From the NCBI RefSeq assembly GCF_001443045.1, contig NZ_LKPJ01000011.1, positions 1 to 64,000 on the forward strand: a DNA stretch of 64,000 nt, in the 5' to 3' direction. The notes under the pieces are model-generated. The model was not told where the DNA came from and did no database searches. It saw only the letters and a list, made by a program, of their open reading frames with translations. This DNA comes from Burkholderia ambifaria (lineage in GTDB: Bacteria > Pseudomonadota > Gammaproteobacteria > Burkholderiales > Burkholderiaceae). Every line of letters starts with the position of its first letter. The stretch's first letter is position 1. Position numbers and translations under genes: made by a program. Shown piece after piece: positions 17,922 through 27,241 of the stretch.

Positions 17922-17961
17922 AAAAAAAAGCGTGGCAGTTCACAACCGCCACGCTTTTTTA
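17922..17961. terminator. Bidirectional Rho-independent terminator between mscS and dedA
   Basis: A run of A, then GCGTGGC (17930-17936), a loop, GCCACGC (17948-17954) and six T. It is flanked by A on one side and T on the other, so it can stop both convergent transcripts. Confidence 0.9.
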
Positions 17962-17986
17962 TTGCAAGAAAGGAAAACGCGCCGGC

Positions 17987-18670
17987 TCAGCGACCGCCTG
18001 TCTTCTGCGTGCTGTCCGAGTGCCGCCCGCGCACCAGCTTCCACAGCGCGCCGAGCACAACCGGCACGATCGCCGCGCCGATCCCCGCCAGCACGATCAC
18101 GTTCAGGTACTGGCGGATGAACGGAATATTGCCGAAGAAGTAACCGAGCAGCACCAGCAGCAGCACCCAGACCAGCGCGCCGATCACGTTGAACAGCTGG
18201 AAGCGCGCGAAGCTCATCGACGACGCGCCGGCAACGAACGGCGCGAACGTGCGCACGACCGGGATGAAGCGCGCGAGCACGATCGTCTTGCCGCCGTGCT
18301 TGTCGTAGAACGAGTGAGTCTTCTGCAGCGCCGCGCGATCGAGGAAGCGCTCGAGCACCGGGATATGGGTATTGAACACCTTCGGGCCGATCCAGCGGCC
18401 GATCAGGTAGTTCACGGTGTTGCCGGTAATCGCCGCGACGAGCAGCAGCATGATGAGCGCGCCGACGTTCATGTCGCCCGTCGCCGCGAACGCGCCGCCG
18501 ATGAACAGCAGCGAATCGCCCGGCAGGAACGGCAATACGACGAGCCCCGTCTCGCAGAACACGATCAGGAACAACACCAGATACACCCATGCGCCGTACT
18601 GCCGGATGAAGTCGCCGAGGAACGCGTCGATATGCAGGACCAGGTTGACGAAATGAAGCAGCGTATCCAA
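17987..18670 (-). CDS. DedA-family membrane protein
   Basis: Polytopic inner-membrane protein of the DedA/SNARE-associated family, involved in lipid-carrier or membrane homeostasis. The signature FCETGLVVLPFLPGDSLLFI lies in the first re-entrant/membrane region, followed by NYLIGRWIGPKVFN and the conserved GGKTIVLARFIPVVRTFAPF. C-terminal membrane segments are ALVWVLLLVLLGYFFG and VIVLAGIGAAIVPVVLGALW. I chose the TTG at 18668-18670 (product starting MDTLLHFVNLVLHI, 227 aa) because GAGGAA lies upstream. The frame runs open further upstream without a better site. Confidence 0.88.
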   Translation of the reverse strand: MDTLLHFVNLVLHIDAFLGDFIRQYGAWVYLVLFLIVFCETGLVVLPFLPGDSLLFIGGAFAATGDMNVGALIMLLLVAAITGNTVNYLIGRWIGPKVFNTHIPVLERFLDRAALQKTHSFYDKHGGKTIVLARFIPVVRTFAPFVAGASSMSFARFQLFNVIGALVWVLLLVLLGYFFGNIPFIRQYLNVIVLAGIGAAIVPVVLGALWKLVRGRHSDSTQKTGGR

Positions 18671-18833
18671 ATGCGATTCCTCGAAGGCGAAAGGGCCGGA
18701 ACGGCCGGAAAAAGCGGAAGTGCCCGCCGGACAAGGCGGCGCGCGCAACTGAGCCCCATGATACCGAAACTACCTTAAGGCTCCGTGAAAAAACGTAACC
18801 GTTCGCGGCCCCGGCACGCCCCCGCCGCCTCGC

Positions 18834-18839
18834 TATAAT
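18834..18839 (+). promoter_or_regulatory. -10 element of mutL, implying a leaderless transcript
   Basis: A perfect TATAAT ends 6 bp before the mutL ATG (18846), so transcription should begin at or next to the start codon. No convincing -35 is visible 16-18 bp upstream and there is no Shine-Dalgarno sequence. Confidence 0.6.
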
Positions 18840-18845
18840 TCGGCC

Positions 18846-20852
18846 ATGTCCGAAATCACCGAAACGGCCGCGGGCGCCGCACCCGCCCCCGCTCCGCGCC
18901 CGCTGCGCGCGATCCAGCCCCTGCCCGACCAGCTGATCAGCCAGATCGCCGCCGGCGAGGTCGTCGAACGCCCGGCGTCGGTCGTCAAGGAACTGCTCGA
19001 GAACGCGATGGACGCGGGTGCGACGACGCTGCGCATCGTGCTCGAGGAAGGCGGCGTCAAGCGCATCTCGATCACCGACGACGGCTGCGGGATTCCGCCC
19101 GCCGAGCTGCCGCTCGCGCTGATGCGCCACGCGACGAGCAAGATCCGCTCGCTCGAGGAGCTCGAGGCCGTCGCAACACTGGGTTTTCGCGGCGAAGCGC
19201 TCGCGTCGATCGCGTCGGTCGCCGAGATGTCGATCACGAGCCGCACGGCCGAGCTCGCGCATGCGACGAAAATCGACGCGACCACGGGTGCGCTGTCGCC
19301 AGCCGCCGGCGCGGTCGGTACGACGATCGAAGTGCGCGAGCTGTACTTCAACACGCCCGCGCGCCGCAAATTCCTGAAAAGCGAGCAGACCGAGTTCGGC
19401 CACTGCCTCGAAATGATCCGCCGCGCGGCGCTCGCGCGGCCGGATGTCGCGATCTCGGTGCTGCACAACGGCAAGGCCGTCGAGCACTGGAACGCGACCG
19501 AACCCGCGCAGCGCGTCGCGAAGATCCTCGGCGACGGCTTCGCGACCGCGCACCTGCCGCTCGACGAACAGGCCGGGCCGCTCGCCGTCTACGGCTGCGC
19601 GGGCCTGCCGACCGCGAGCCGCGGCCGCGCCGACCAGCAATACTTCTTCGTCAACGGCCGCTTCGTGCGCGACAAGCTGCTCACGCATGCGGTGCGCGCC
19701 GCTTACGAGGACGTGCTCCACGGCGATCGCTACCCGTCGTACGTGCTGTTCCTCGACCTGCCGCCCGAAGCGGTCGACGTGAACGTGCACCCGTCGAAGA
19801 TCGAAGTGCGGTTCCGCGATTCGCGCTCGATCCACCAGTACGTCTTCCATGCGGTGCAGCGCGCACTCGCCCGTCATGCGGGCGCGTCGCCGGAAACCAC
19901 TGCGGGCGGCCATGCCGCGCAACTCTCACCCGCGCCGAGCGGCCCCGCGTCGTTCCTGAATACCCCGCTCGGCCAGGGCGCAGCCACCGGCACGGGCGGC
20001 AGCGGCTTCTCGCCCGCCTCGTCGTCGTCTTCGTCGTCTTCGCCGACGGGCAACACGTGGATGCGCCAGGCGCGCATGACGCAGGGCACGCTGCCGGTCG
20101 CGCAACCGCTCGCACTCTACGACGCACTGTTCGGCCGCAAGGACACGGGCGCGGACACACCGGGCGGCACGACGATCGTCGCGCGCGATTCGGCGGATGC
20201 AGCTGACGCGCCGATTGCGCCGCGGCCGGGTTTCGTCGCGTCGCCGCTCGCTACCAGCGCGCACGACGAGCAGCCGCTCGGCTTCGCGCTCGGCCAGATC
20301 CACGGGATCTACGTGCTCGCGCAGAACGCGCACGGCCTCGTGATCGTCGACATGCACGCGGCGCACGAACGGATCCTGTACGAACAGTTCAAGAACGCGC
20401 TGGCCGACCGCACGGTCGCCGTGCAGTCGCTGCTGCTGCCGGTATCGATGACGGCGACGCCGGTCGAGATCGGCACGGTCGAGGAAGAACGCGACACGCT
20501 CGAATCGCTCGGCTTCGACCTCGCGGTGCTGTCGCCGACGACGCTCGCGATCCGCGCGGTGCCCGCGCTGCTGAAGGACGCGGACCTGCAGTCGCTCGCG
20601 CGCGCCGTGCTCGCCGACCTGCACGCGTTCGGCGGCTCGCGCGTGCTCACCGAGCGCCAGCACGAGCTGCTCGGCACGCTCGCGTGCCACCACGCGGTGC
20701 GCGCGAACCGGCGTCTGACGCTCGACGAGATGAATGCGCTGCTGCGCCAGATGGAAGCAACCGAGCGCGCAGATCAATGCAATCACGGCCGGCCGACGTG
20801 GTATCAGCTCACGCTGAACGATCTCGACCGCCTCTTCATGCGCGGGCAATGA
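18846..20852 (+). CDS. mutL: DNA mismatch repair protein MutL
   Basis: Couples MutS mismatch recognition to strand incision. The 668 residues comprise an N-terminal GHKL ATPase ([20 protein letters not shown] at 31-50, then DDGCGIPP and [13 protein letters not shown]), a linker and a C-terminal dimerisation domain. The linker (about 345-470) is low in complexity and includes a run of eight serines. The C-terminal domain holds [12 protein letters not shown] starting at residue 502, which fits the D-x-H-A-x2-E-x4-E metal-binding pattern of MutL endonucleases, as expected in an organism without MutH. A 24-residue extension precedes the usual first strand. Its stop overlaps miaA by ATGA. Confidence 0.96.
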   Translation: MSEITETAAGAAPAPAPRPLRAIQPLPDQLISQIAAGEVVERPASVVKELLENAMDAGATTLRIVLEEGGVKRISITDDGCGIPPAELPLALMRHATSKIRSLEELEAVATLGFRGEALASIASVAEMSITSRTAELAHATKIDATTGALSPAAGAVGTTIEVRELYFNTPARRKFLKSEQTEFGHCLEMIRRAALARPDVAISVLHNGKAVEHWNATEPAQRVAKILGDGFATAHLPLDEQAGPLAVYGCAGLPTASRGRADQQYFFVNGRFVRDKLLTHAVRAAYEDVLHGDRYPSYVLFLDLPPEAVDVNVHPSKIEVRFRDSRSIHQYVFHAVQRALARHAGASPETTAGGHAAQLSPAPSGPASFLNTPLGQGAATGTGGSGFSPASSSSSSSSPTGNTWMRQARMTQGTLPVAQPLALYDALFGRKDTGADTPGGTTIVARDSADAADAPIAPRPGFVASPLATSAHDEQPLGFALGQIHGIYVLAQNAHGLVIVDMHAAHERILYEQFKNALADRTVAVQSLLLPVSMTATPVEIGTVEEERDTLESLGFDLAVLSPTTLAIRAVPALLKDADLQSLARAVLADLHAFGGSRVLTERQHELLGTLACHHAVRANRRLTLDEMNALLRQMEATERADQCNHGRPTWYQLTLNDLDRLFMRGQ

Positions 20853-21823
20853 GCGATTCACCGCAGTCCCGTCCGACGACGATCGCCTGCCTGCTCGGCC
20901 CCACCGCATCGGGCAAGACGGCCGCCGCGCTGGCGCTCGCCGCGCGCCGCCCGATCGAGATCGTCAGCGTCGATTCGGCGCTCGTCTACCGCGACATGGA
21001 TATCGGCACCGCGAAACCGACGCGTGACGAGCGCGCGAGCGTGCCGCACCATCTGATCGACATCATCGACCCGGCCGATGCATATTCGGCGGCCGAATTC
21101 CGCGCGGACGCGCTGCGCCTGATCGGCGAGATCGCCGCACGCGGCCGCACGCCGTTGCTCGCGGGCGGCACGATGCTGTACTACAAGGCGCTGACGCAAG
21201 GCCTCAACGACCTGCCGACCGCCGACCCGGCCGTGCGCGCGGCGCTCGACGCCGACGCCGAGCGCGACGGCTGGCCCGCCCTGCATGCGCGGCTCGCGCA
21301 GGTCGATCCCGCGACGGCCGCGCGGCTCGCGCCGAACGATTCGCAGCGGATCCAGCGCGCGCTCGAAGTGTTCATGCTGAGCGGTCAGCCGATGTCGGTG
21401 CTGCTCGCCGGGCCGCGGCGCGCGGACGACGAGGCCGCCGCGTACCGCTTCGTGCCGGTCGCGCTCGAACCGTCGGACCGCGCGGTGCTGCACGCGCGCA
21501 TCGCGCAACGCTTCGACGCGATGCTCGACGCGGGCTTCATCGACGAGGTCGAACGTCTGCGCCGCCGCGAGGATCTGCATCTCGGCCTGCCGTCGATGCG
21601 TTGCGTCGGCTACCGGCAGGCATGGGAATTCCTCGACGGCGACACCGACTACCGGACCATGCGCGACAAGGGCATCTTCGCGACGCGCCAGCTGTGCAAA
21701 CGGCAGATCACCTGGCTGCGCGCGATGCCCGAGCGGATCGTCGTCGACTGCGTCGCGCCGGATGCGACGGCGCAGGCACTCGACACGCTCGAACGCGTGC
21801 TGGACGAGCGCCTGCCGGCCTGA
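20849..21823 (+). CDS. miaA: tRNA dimethylallyltransferase
   Basis: Transfers the isopentenyl group of DMAPP to A37 of tRNAs reading UNN codons. The product is 324 aa from the ATG at 20849, which overlaps the mutL stop; the frame is open further upstream only as overlap with mutL. Signatures are the P-loop [63 protein letters not shown] and [13 protein letters not shown] near the C-terminus. The mutL-miaA pair is a conserved neighbourhood in Proteobacteria. Confidence 0.96.
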   Translation: MSDSPQSRPTTIACLLGPTASGKTAAALALAARRPIEIVSVDSALVYRDMDIGTAKPTRDERASVPHHLIDIIDPADAYSAAEFRADALRLIGEIAARGRTPLLAGGTMLYYKALTQGLNDLPTADPAVRAALDADAERDGWPALHARLAQVDPATAARLAPNDSQRIQRALEVFMLSGQPMSVLLAGPRRADDEAAAYRFVPVALEPSDRAVLHARIAQRFDAMLDAGFIDEVERLRRREDLHLGLPSMRCVGYRQAWEFLDGDTDYRTMRDKGIFATRQLCKRQITWLRAMPERIVVDCVAPDATAQALDTLERVLDERLPA

Positions 21824-21889
21824 TTCGCCGCTCGCGGCCCAGCCGCGTGCACGGCGGCCAGCCGCCCGGAGGCACTCACGCCGCCTCGC

Positions 21890-22285
21890 TCAGTGCGCGA
21901 GCGTCACGAGATTGGCGTCGCGCGTGAGCTGCCAGCGGCCGTCCAGCTTGCGAAAGATCGTCAACGTATGGCCGGAGCGGCGCACGGTATCGCCACCGGG
22001 CGGCGTCACGTCGATCTCGAGGAAATTGCGCAGGTACGCCCAGTCGCCCATCACGCGCAACTCGTCGATCCGGTAACGGCCGTCGATTTTCGGCCCGTTG
22101 CCGGCCGCCGCATGCGCGTCGCGCGACACGGCCGCGAACGCCGCCTTGTCGAACGGCGGCTTACCGGCCACCATGAAAATCGCGTCGTCGGCGATCAGGT
22201 CGAGCACGGTCGCCAGATCGCCGCGCCGGCTCGACACGAACCAGGTTTCCACCAGATCGCGAATCGCGCGTTCGTCTTCGGTCAT
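21890..22285 (-). CDS. SnoaL-like/DUF4440-type small protein
   Basis: 131-aa cone-shaped alpha+beta barrel protein of the NTF2/SnoaL superfamily. Features are ERAIRDLVETWFVSSRRGDL at the first helix, LDLIADDAIFMVAGKPPFDK, and the strands WAYLRNFLEIDV, SGHTLTIFRKLDGRWQLTRD. Such proteins carry varied enzymatic or binding roles, and no substrate is evident here. The ATG at 22283-22285 is chosen because a strong GGAGG lies 5-11 bp upstream; the frame is open further. It is separated from purM upstream by a terminator, so it has its own promoter or depends on read-through. Confidence 0.75.
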   Translation of the reverse strand: MTEDERAIRDLVETWFVSSRRGDLATVLDLIADDAIFMVAGKPPFDKAAFAAVSRDAHAAAGNGPKIDGRYRIDELRVMGDWAYLRNFLEIDVTPPGGDTVRRSGHTLTIFRKLDGRWQLTRDANLVTLAH

Positions 22286-22330
22286 CGTCGCTCCTCCTTG
22301 GGTGTTGCGCCACCACGCCAGGCCGCGCCA

Positions 22331-22366
22331 GAAAAAAAGCCGCCCGGATCGACTCCGGGCGGCTTT
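22331..22366 (-). terminator. Rho-independent terminator of purM
   Basis: Perfect 10-bp stem GCCGCCCGGA (22339-22348) / TCCGGGCGGC (22354-22363). Seven A on the plus strand give a U run in the minus-strand transcript leaving purM. Confidence 0.88.
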
Positions 22367-22392
22367 CCTTGCTGCATCCTGCTTGCGGTGCG

Positions 22393-23448
22393 TCAGACCA
22401 CGACCGTCTGCGCCTCGCCTTCGCGGCTCGCACGCACGGTGCCGATCTTCCACACCTGTTCGCCGGCGGCCGTCAGGTCGGCGATCGCCGCGTCGGCGTC
22501 CGCCGCCGACACGATCACGGCCATCCCGATCCCGCAGTTGAACACGCGGTGCATTTCCGCATCGGCGACGCCGCCGTGCTCCTGCAGCCACTTGAACAGC
22601 GGCGGCAGCGGCCATGCGTTCTGGTCGAGCTCGGCCGTGAGGCCTTCGCGCAGCACGCGCGGAATGTTCTCGACGAGGCCGCCGCCGGTAATGTGGGCCA
22701 TGCCCTTCACCGACAGCTTCTGCATCAGTGCGAGCAGCGGCTTCACGTAGATGCGCGTGGGCGCCATCAGCGTGTCGGCCAGCGAGCGGCCGTGGAAGTC
22801 GGCCGACAAGTCGGGATTCGCGCGCTCGATGATCTTGCGCACGAGCGAGAAGCCGTTCGAGTGGATGCCGCTCGACGCGAGACCGAGCACCACGTCGCCT
22901 TCGGCGATCGTGCTGCCGTCGATGATCTTGCTCTTCTCGACCGCACCGACCGCGAAACCGGCCAGATCGTATTCGCCGTCCGGGTACATGCCCGGCATTT
23001 CGGCCGTTTCACCGCCGATCAGCGCGCAGCCCGACAGCTCGCAGCCGTGCGCGATGCCCTTGACGACCGTGGCGGCCGTGTCGACGTCGAGCTTGCCGCA
23101 CGCGAAGTAATCGAGGAAGAACAGCGGCTCGGCACCCTGCACGAGGATGTCGTTCACGCTCATCGCGACCAGATCCTGGCCGACGGTGTCGTGTTTGTTC
23201 AGATGAAAGGCCAGCTTGAGCTTGGTGCCCACGCCGTCGGTGCCCGACACGAGCACGGGCTCCTTGTACTTCTTCGGCACTTCGAACAGCGCGCCGAACC
23301 CGCCGATGCCGCCGAGCACGCCGTCGCGCAGGGTTTTCTTCGCAAAAGGCTTGATCTTGTCGATGAGCGCGTCGCCCGCGTCGATGTCGACGCCTGCGTC
23401 GCGGTAGGACAGACCCTGAGCGTCGGGAGCGGATTTCGGAGGATTCAT
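22393..23448 (-). CDS. purM: Phosphoribosylformylglycinamidine cyclo-ligase (AIR synthetase)
   Basis: Converts FGAM to AIR with ATP in de novo purine synthesis. The 351 residues show [20 protein letters not shown] at the N-terminus, [15 protein letters not shown] (about 69-83), [20 protein letters not shown], the conserved [29 protein letters not shown], and [16 protein letters not shown] in the C-terminal domain. Length is normal. The ATG is at 23446-23448 with a GGAGG upstream. It is divergent from hda, with a palindrome in the shared promoter region. Confidence 0.96.
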   Translation of the reverse strand: MNPPKSAPDAQGLSYRDAGVDIDAGDALIDKIKPFAKKTLRDGVLGGIGGFGALFEVPKKYKEPVLVSGTDGVGTKLKLAFHLNKHDTVGQDLVAMSVNDILVQGAEPLFFLDYFACGKLDVDTAATVVKGIAHGCELSGCALIGGETAEMPGMYPDGEYDLAGFAVGAVEKSKIIDGSTIAEGDVVLGLASSGIHSNGFSLVRKIIERANPDLSADFHGRSLADTLMAPTRIYVKPLLALMQKLSVKGMAHITGGGLVENIPRVLREGLTAELDQNAWPLPPLFKWLQEHGGVADAEMHRVFNCGIGMAVIVSAADADAAIADLTAAGEQVWKIGTVRASREGEAQTVVV

Positions 23449-23467
23449 GGGGGAATGCGAGAAGGTC

Positions 23468-23486
23468 GGTAAAATGCGATTTTACC
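23468..23486. promoter_or_regulatory. 19-bp palindrome with overlapping divergent -10-like hexamers (purM/hda)
   Basis: GGTAAAAT, a GCG spacer, then ATTTTACC forms a perfect 8-3-8 inverted repeat. It contains TAAAAT, a plausible -10, on each strand. The minus-strand copy would start transcription about 25-30 nt before purM. The plus copy could serve hda, leaving a roughly 200-nt leader. An operator role is inference only. Confidence 0.4.
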
Positions 23487-23686
23487 CGAAGCCGGCCCGT
23501 TGGCCGGAATTCCCAGCACCGAATCGTCAGGGATTGCATCTTGGTCGACACGTCCCCGTTTTCTTCGCTACGCGAGCCGCGCCGAAACCCGCGCGCCGCC
23601 GTGCGTGCGGCCGCGTGTGCAGGCACCGGAGCAGCCCCTCGCGCGTGCCCGCCGTACGGCGCGCGTTTCATCAACCGACCCGCATT

Positions 23687-24430
23687 GTGACTGTTGTGTC
23701 CCGTCAACTGACGCTCGATCTCGGCACGCCGCCGCCGGCCACGTTCGACAACTTCATCATGAATGAGGAGAACGACGAGCTCATCTCGCGGCTCCAGAAG
23801 CTCGACCTCGCGCTCGCGGCGGGGCCCGTGCCCGACCGGTCGTTCTACATCTGGGGCGAGCCCGGCTGCGGCCGCACCCACCTGCTGCAGGCGCTCGTGA
23901 GCGACGCGTCGTACGGCTACGCGCGCTATCTCACGCCGCAGAGCCCGCTCGGCGCGTTCACGTTCGACCCGCGCATCGGCATCTATGCGATCGACGACTG
24001 CGACCGGATGAGCGATACGCAGCAGGTCGCGCTGTTCAACCTGTTCAACGAGGTCCGCGCGCACCCGTCGAGCGCGTTCGTCGCGGCGGGCCCCGCGGCA
24101 CCGCTCGCGCTCGACGTGCGCGAGGATCTGCGCACGCGCCTCGGCTGGGGGCTCGTGTTCCACCTGTCGCCGCCGTCCGACGCCGGCAAGATCGCCGTGC
24201 TGAAACTGGCGGCGAAGGAGCGTGGGATCGCGCTCACCGACGACATCGCCGCTTACCTGCTGACCCATTTCCGCCGCGACATGCCGAGCCTGATGGCGCT
24301 GCTCGACGCGCTAGACCGCTTCTCGCTCGAGCAGAAACGCGCCGTCACGCTGCCGCTGCTGCGCCGGATGCTGGCACGCCCCGGCGACGACATCGCACCA
24401 CCGGGCACAGGCCCGAACCGCTTCGAGTAA
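23687..24430 (+). CDS. hda: DnaA regulatory inactivator Hda
   Basis: AAA+ protein that, with the sliding clamp, promotes hydrolysis of DnaA-bound ATP and so prevents re-initiation. Visible are the clamp-binding N-terminus SRQLTLDLG (QL-x-LxL type), the P-loop-like YIWGEPGCGRTHLLQAL, the Walker B-like IYAIDDCDRM, the arginine-containing sensor region REDLRTRLGWGLVFHL, and a C-terminal lid with LLTHFRRDMPSLMALLDALD. The start is not certain. GTG at 23687 (247 aa) and GTG at 23696 are both possible, and the clamp motif is retained with either. No strong ribosome site is seen. Confidence 0.88.
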   Translation: MTVVSRQLTLDLGTPPPATFDNFIMNEENDELISRLQKLDLALAAGPVPDRSFYIWGEPGCGRTHLLQALVSDASYGYARYLTPQSPLGAFTFDPRIGIYAIDDCDRMSDTQQVALFNLFNEVRAHPSSAFVAAGPAAPLALDVREDLRTRLGWGLVFHLSPPSDAGKIAVLKLAAKERGIALTDDIAAYLLTHFRRDMPSLMALLDALDRFSLEQKRAVTLPLLRRMLARPGDDIAPPGTGPNRFE

Positions 24431-24441
24431 AATGCCCTCCC

Positions 24442-25119
24442 ATGACTAATCTGGCACTCTTTGACCTCGATCACACGCTGATCCCGACCGATAGCGACCA
24501 CGAATGGGGTCGCTTCATGGTGAAACTCGGCATCGTCGACGCGGAAAGCTTCTCGCGTCAGAACGACCAGTTCTTCGCCGACTACAAGGCCGGCAAGCTC
24601 GACATCCATGCGTACCTGTGCGCGATGCTCACGCCGCTCGCGAAGTACTCGCGCGCGCAGCTCGCGCAATGGCACGAGCAGTACATGCATGAAGTGATCC
24701 GCCCCGCGATGACGCCCGCCGCGCTCGAACTCGTGCGCAAGCACCTCGATGCCGGCGACCTGTGCTGCGTCGTGACCGCCACCAACGAATTCATCACGCG
24801 TCCGATCGCGACCGCGTTCGGCGTCGACACGCTGATCGCGTGCGAGGTCGAAACGACCGACGGGCATCCCGACTCGCCGTACACGGGCCGACCGACCGGC
24901 ACGCCGAGCTATCGCGAAGGCAAGATCGTGCGCACCGAAGCGTGGCTCACGTCGCTCGGCAAGCACTGGGACGACTTCGAACACAGCTACTTCTACAGCG
25001 ACTCGCACAACGACATCCCGTTGCTCGAGAAAGTCACCGACCCGATCGCGACCAACCCCGACGACACGCTGCGCGCGCATGCAAGCGACCGCGGCTGGCG
25101 CATCCTCGATCTCTTCTGA
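24442..25119 (+). CDS. HAD-superfamily (IB, SerB-like) phosphatase
   Basis: 225-aa phosphohydrolase. Motif I is FDLDHTLIPTDSDHEW with nucleophile Asp8 and Asp10. Motif II is around VVTATN (Thr), and motif III/IV is YSDSHNDIPLLEKV. The cap is the small helical insert of the IB family, to which phosphoserine phosphatases belong. Some annotation systems call close relatives histidinol-phosphatase of an alternative type; substrate cannot be decided here. It starts 11 bp after hda and ends 5 bp before pcnB, so it is probably in the same transcript. Confidence 0.85.
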   Translation: MTNLALFDLDHTLIPTDSDHEWGRFMVKLGIVDAESFSRQNDQFFADYKAGKLDIHAYLCAMLTPLAKYSRAQLAQWHEQYMHEVIRPAMTPAALELVRKHLDAGDLCCVVTATNEFITRPIATAFGVDTLIACEVETTDGHPDSPYTGRPTGTPSYREGKIVRTEAWLTSLGKHWDDFEHSYFYSDSHNDIPLLEKVTDPIATNPDDTLRAHASDRGWRILDLF

Positions 25120-25124
25120 ACGTC

Positions 25125-26663
25125 GTGATCAAAAAATTCATTCGCAAGCTGCTCGGCCAGGACGGCGCCGAACAAACGACGCCCGCCGCGGCGCCCGCCG
25201 CCGACACGGCCCCCGCTCCGCGCGCCGCGAAGGGTAGCCGCAGCAGCGGCGCCGCCAGGAAATCGCGCAGCAATCACGAACCGACCGTCGTGCCGTCCAG
25301 CGTGCACCGGATCGATCCGGCACTGATCTCGAAGAACGCGGTACGCGTGACCGACACGCTGCAGCAGGCGGGCTTTCGCGCGTTCATCGTCGGCGGCGCC
25401 GTGCGCGACCTGCTGCTCGGCATCGCGCCGAAGGACTTCGACGTCGCGACCGATGCGACGCCGACCGAGGTTCAGCGCCTGTTCCGCCGTGCGCGCCTGA
25501 TCGGCCGCCGCTTCCAGATCGTCCACGTGCAGTTCGGCCAGGAACTGATCGAGGTGTCGACGTTCCGCGCACTGGTCGACGCGCCGCCCGAAGCGGCCGC
25601 CGCCGAGCCGCCGAAGCGCCTGAAGCGCGACGAACTCGACCGCCGCACGCACGCGGTGGACGCCAGCGGCCGCGTGCTGCGCGACAACGTCTGGGGCGAA
25701 CAGCACGAAGACGCCGCGCGCCGCGACTTCACGATCAATGCGATGTACTACGACCCGTCGACGCAGACGGTGCTCGACTACCACGACGGGATGGCCGACA
25801 TGCGCGCCCGTCTGCTGCGAATGATCGGCGACCCGGCCACGCGCTTCCGCGAGGATCCGGTGCGGATGCTGCGCGTCGTGCGCTTCGCGGCCAAGCTCGG
25901 CTTCGAGATCGAGCCGCACACGCGCGAGCCGATCAACGCGCTCGCCGACCTGATCAACAACGTGCCGGCCGCGCGCCTGTTCGACGAAATGCTGAAGCTG
26001 CTGCTGTCGGGTCACGCACTCGCGTGCCTGAAGCAGCTGCGCAAGGAAGGCCTGCACCACGGGCTGCTGCCGCTGCTCGACGTCGTGCTGGAACAGCCGC
26101 AGGGCGAGAAGTTCATCACGCTCGCGCTGAACAACACCGACGCGCGCGTGCGCGCCGGCAAGCCGGTATCGCCGGGCTTCCTGTTCGCGACGCTGCTGTG
26201 GCACGACATGCGCCAGCGCTTCGAGCAATACACGGCCGAAGGCGAATTCCCGGTGCCGGCGCTCCATCGCGCGATGGACGACGTGCTCGACATGCAGACC
26301 GAGAAGCTCGCGATCCACAAGCGCTACTCGGCCGACATGCGCGAGATCTGGGGCTTGCAGCTGCGCCTCGAAAAACGCTCGGGCCGCAGCGCGATGCGGC
26401 TGCTGGAACACCAAAGGTTTAGAGCGGGGTATGATTTCCTCCTGTTACGCTGCGAATCCGGCGAGCTCGATGCGGAAGTCGGACAGTGGTGGACGGATTT
26501 CATCGAAGGCGACGCGGCCGCCCGTGAGACACTCCTCACGCAGGGCGGCTCGAAGGAAAAATCGCCCCGCAAGCGGCGCCGCCGCGGCGGTGCGCGAAAC
26601 CGCAAGCCGGACGAAGGCGCAGCCGAGCAGGCGCCGGACACCGCAGACGGTTCCGACGACTGA
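25125..26663 (+). CDS. pcnB: Poly(A) polymerase I
   Basis: Adds 3' poly(A) tails that target RNA for decay. The product is 512 aa from a GTG at 25125, 5 bp after the HAD gene. The basic N-terminus IKKFIRKLLG is followed by an Ala/Pro-rich linker. The nucleotidyltransferase core has FIVGGAVRDLLLG, then DFDVATDATPTEVQRLFRRA with the two catalytic Asp, RRDFTINAMYYDP, and FREDPVRMLRVVRFAAKLGF. The C-terminus is basic and disordered (KSPRKRRRRGGARN). The gap in the core at about 150-170 (PPEAAAAEPPKRLKRDELDR) is a family-typical insertion. CCA-adding enzyme is excluded by the N-terminus and tail. Confidence 0.93.
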   Translation: MIKKFIRKLLGQDGAEQTTPAAAPAADTAPAPRAAKGSRSSGAARKSRSNHEPTVVPSSVHRIDPALISKNAVRVTDTLQQAGFRAFIVGGAVRDLLLGIAPKDFDVATDATPTEVQRLFRRARLIGRRFQIVHVQFGQELIEVSTFRALVDAPPEAAAAEPPKRLKRDELDRRTHAVDASGRVLRDNVWGEQHEDAARRDFTINAMYYDPSTQTVLDYHDGMADMRARLLRMIGDPATRFREDPVRMLRVVRFAAKLGFEIEPHTREPINALADLINNVPAARLFDEMLKLLLSGHALACLKQLRKEGLHHGLLPLLDVVLEQPQGEKFITLALNNTDARVRAGKPVSPGFLFATLLWHDMRQRFEQYTAEGEFPVPALHRAMDDVLDMQTEKLAIHKRYSADMREIWGLQLRLEKRSGRSAMRLLEHQRFRAGYDFLLLRCESGELDAEVGQWWTDFIEGDAAARETLLTQGGSKEKSPRKRRRRGGARNRKPDEGAAEQAPDTADGSDD

Positions 26664-26698
26664 CGCGCTCGCCGGCGAACGACGTAGGAAGTGATGCC

Positions 26699-27241
26699 AT
26701 GACGGTTGCATATATCGGACTGGGGGCGAATCTCGGCGATGCGCGCCAGACCCTGAAGGACGCGGTGGTGTGCCTTGCGCAGCAGCGCACCATCTCGATC
26801 CTCGGCAAGTCGAGCCTGTATCGCACGGCGCCCTTCGAAGCCGGCGGCGACGATTACTACAACTGCGTCGTCAAGCTCGACACGACGCTGTCGGCCCGCG
26901 AGCTGCTCGCGCTCTGCCAGAAGATCGAACATCACTTCGGGCGCGAGCGCCCGTATCGCAACGCGCCACGCACGCTCGACCTCGACATCCTGCTGTTCGG
27001 CACCGATTCGATCGACGAACCCGACCTGATCGTCCCGCATCCGCGCCTCACCGACCGCGCATTCGCGCTCGTGCCGCTCGTCGAAATCGACCCGGCGCTC
27101 GACATCCCCGCGCGCGGCCGCGCCGATGCGTTCCTCGCCGCCGTCGCCGATCAGCGCGTCGAGAAGGTGCAGACCTGTCAATGCCTGATGCAGAAGGCCC
27201 TTGCCGCCGGCGCAGATGCCGACAAGAACCGCTGCCGATGA
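26699..27241 (+). CDS. folK: 2-amino-4-hydroxy-6-hydroxymethyldihydropteridine pyrophosphokinase (HPPK)
   Basis: Pyrophosphorylates the pterin precursor of folate. The 180 residues show YIGLGANLGDARQTL at the N-terminus, SSLYRTAPFEAGGDDYYNCV, the Mg-binding RTLDLDILLFGTDSIDEPDL (family RxLDxDIL motif) and VPHPRLTDRAFALVPL. The ATG at 26699 follows GTAGGAAG. Its stop overlaps the next gene by ATGA. It lies close to another folate gene, the pabB-pabC fusion, on the opposite strand. Confidence 0.95.
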   Translation: MTVAYIGLGANLGDARQTLKDAVVCLAQQRTISILGKSSLYRTAPFEAGGDDYYNCVVKLDTTLSARELLALCQKIEHHFGRERPYRNAPRTLDLDILLFGTDSIDEPDLIVPHPRLTDRAFALVPLVEIDPALDIPARGRADAFLAAVADQRVEKVQTCQCLMQKALAAGADADKNRCR

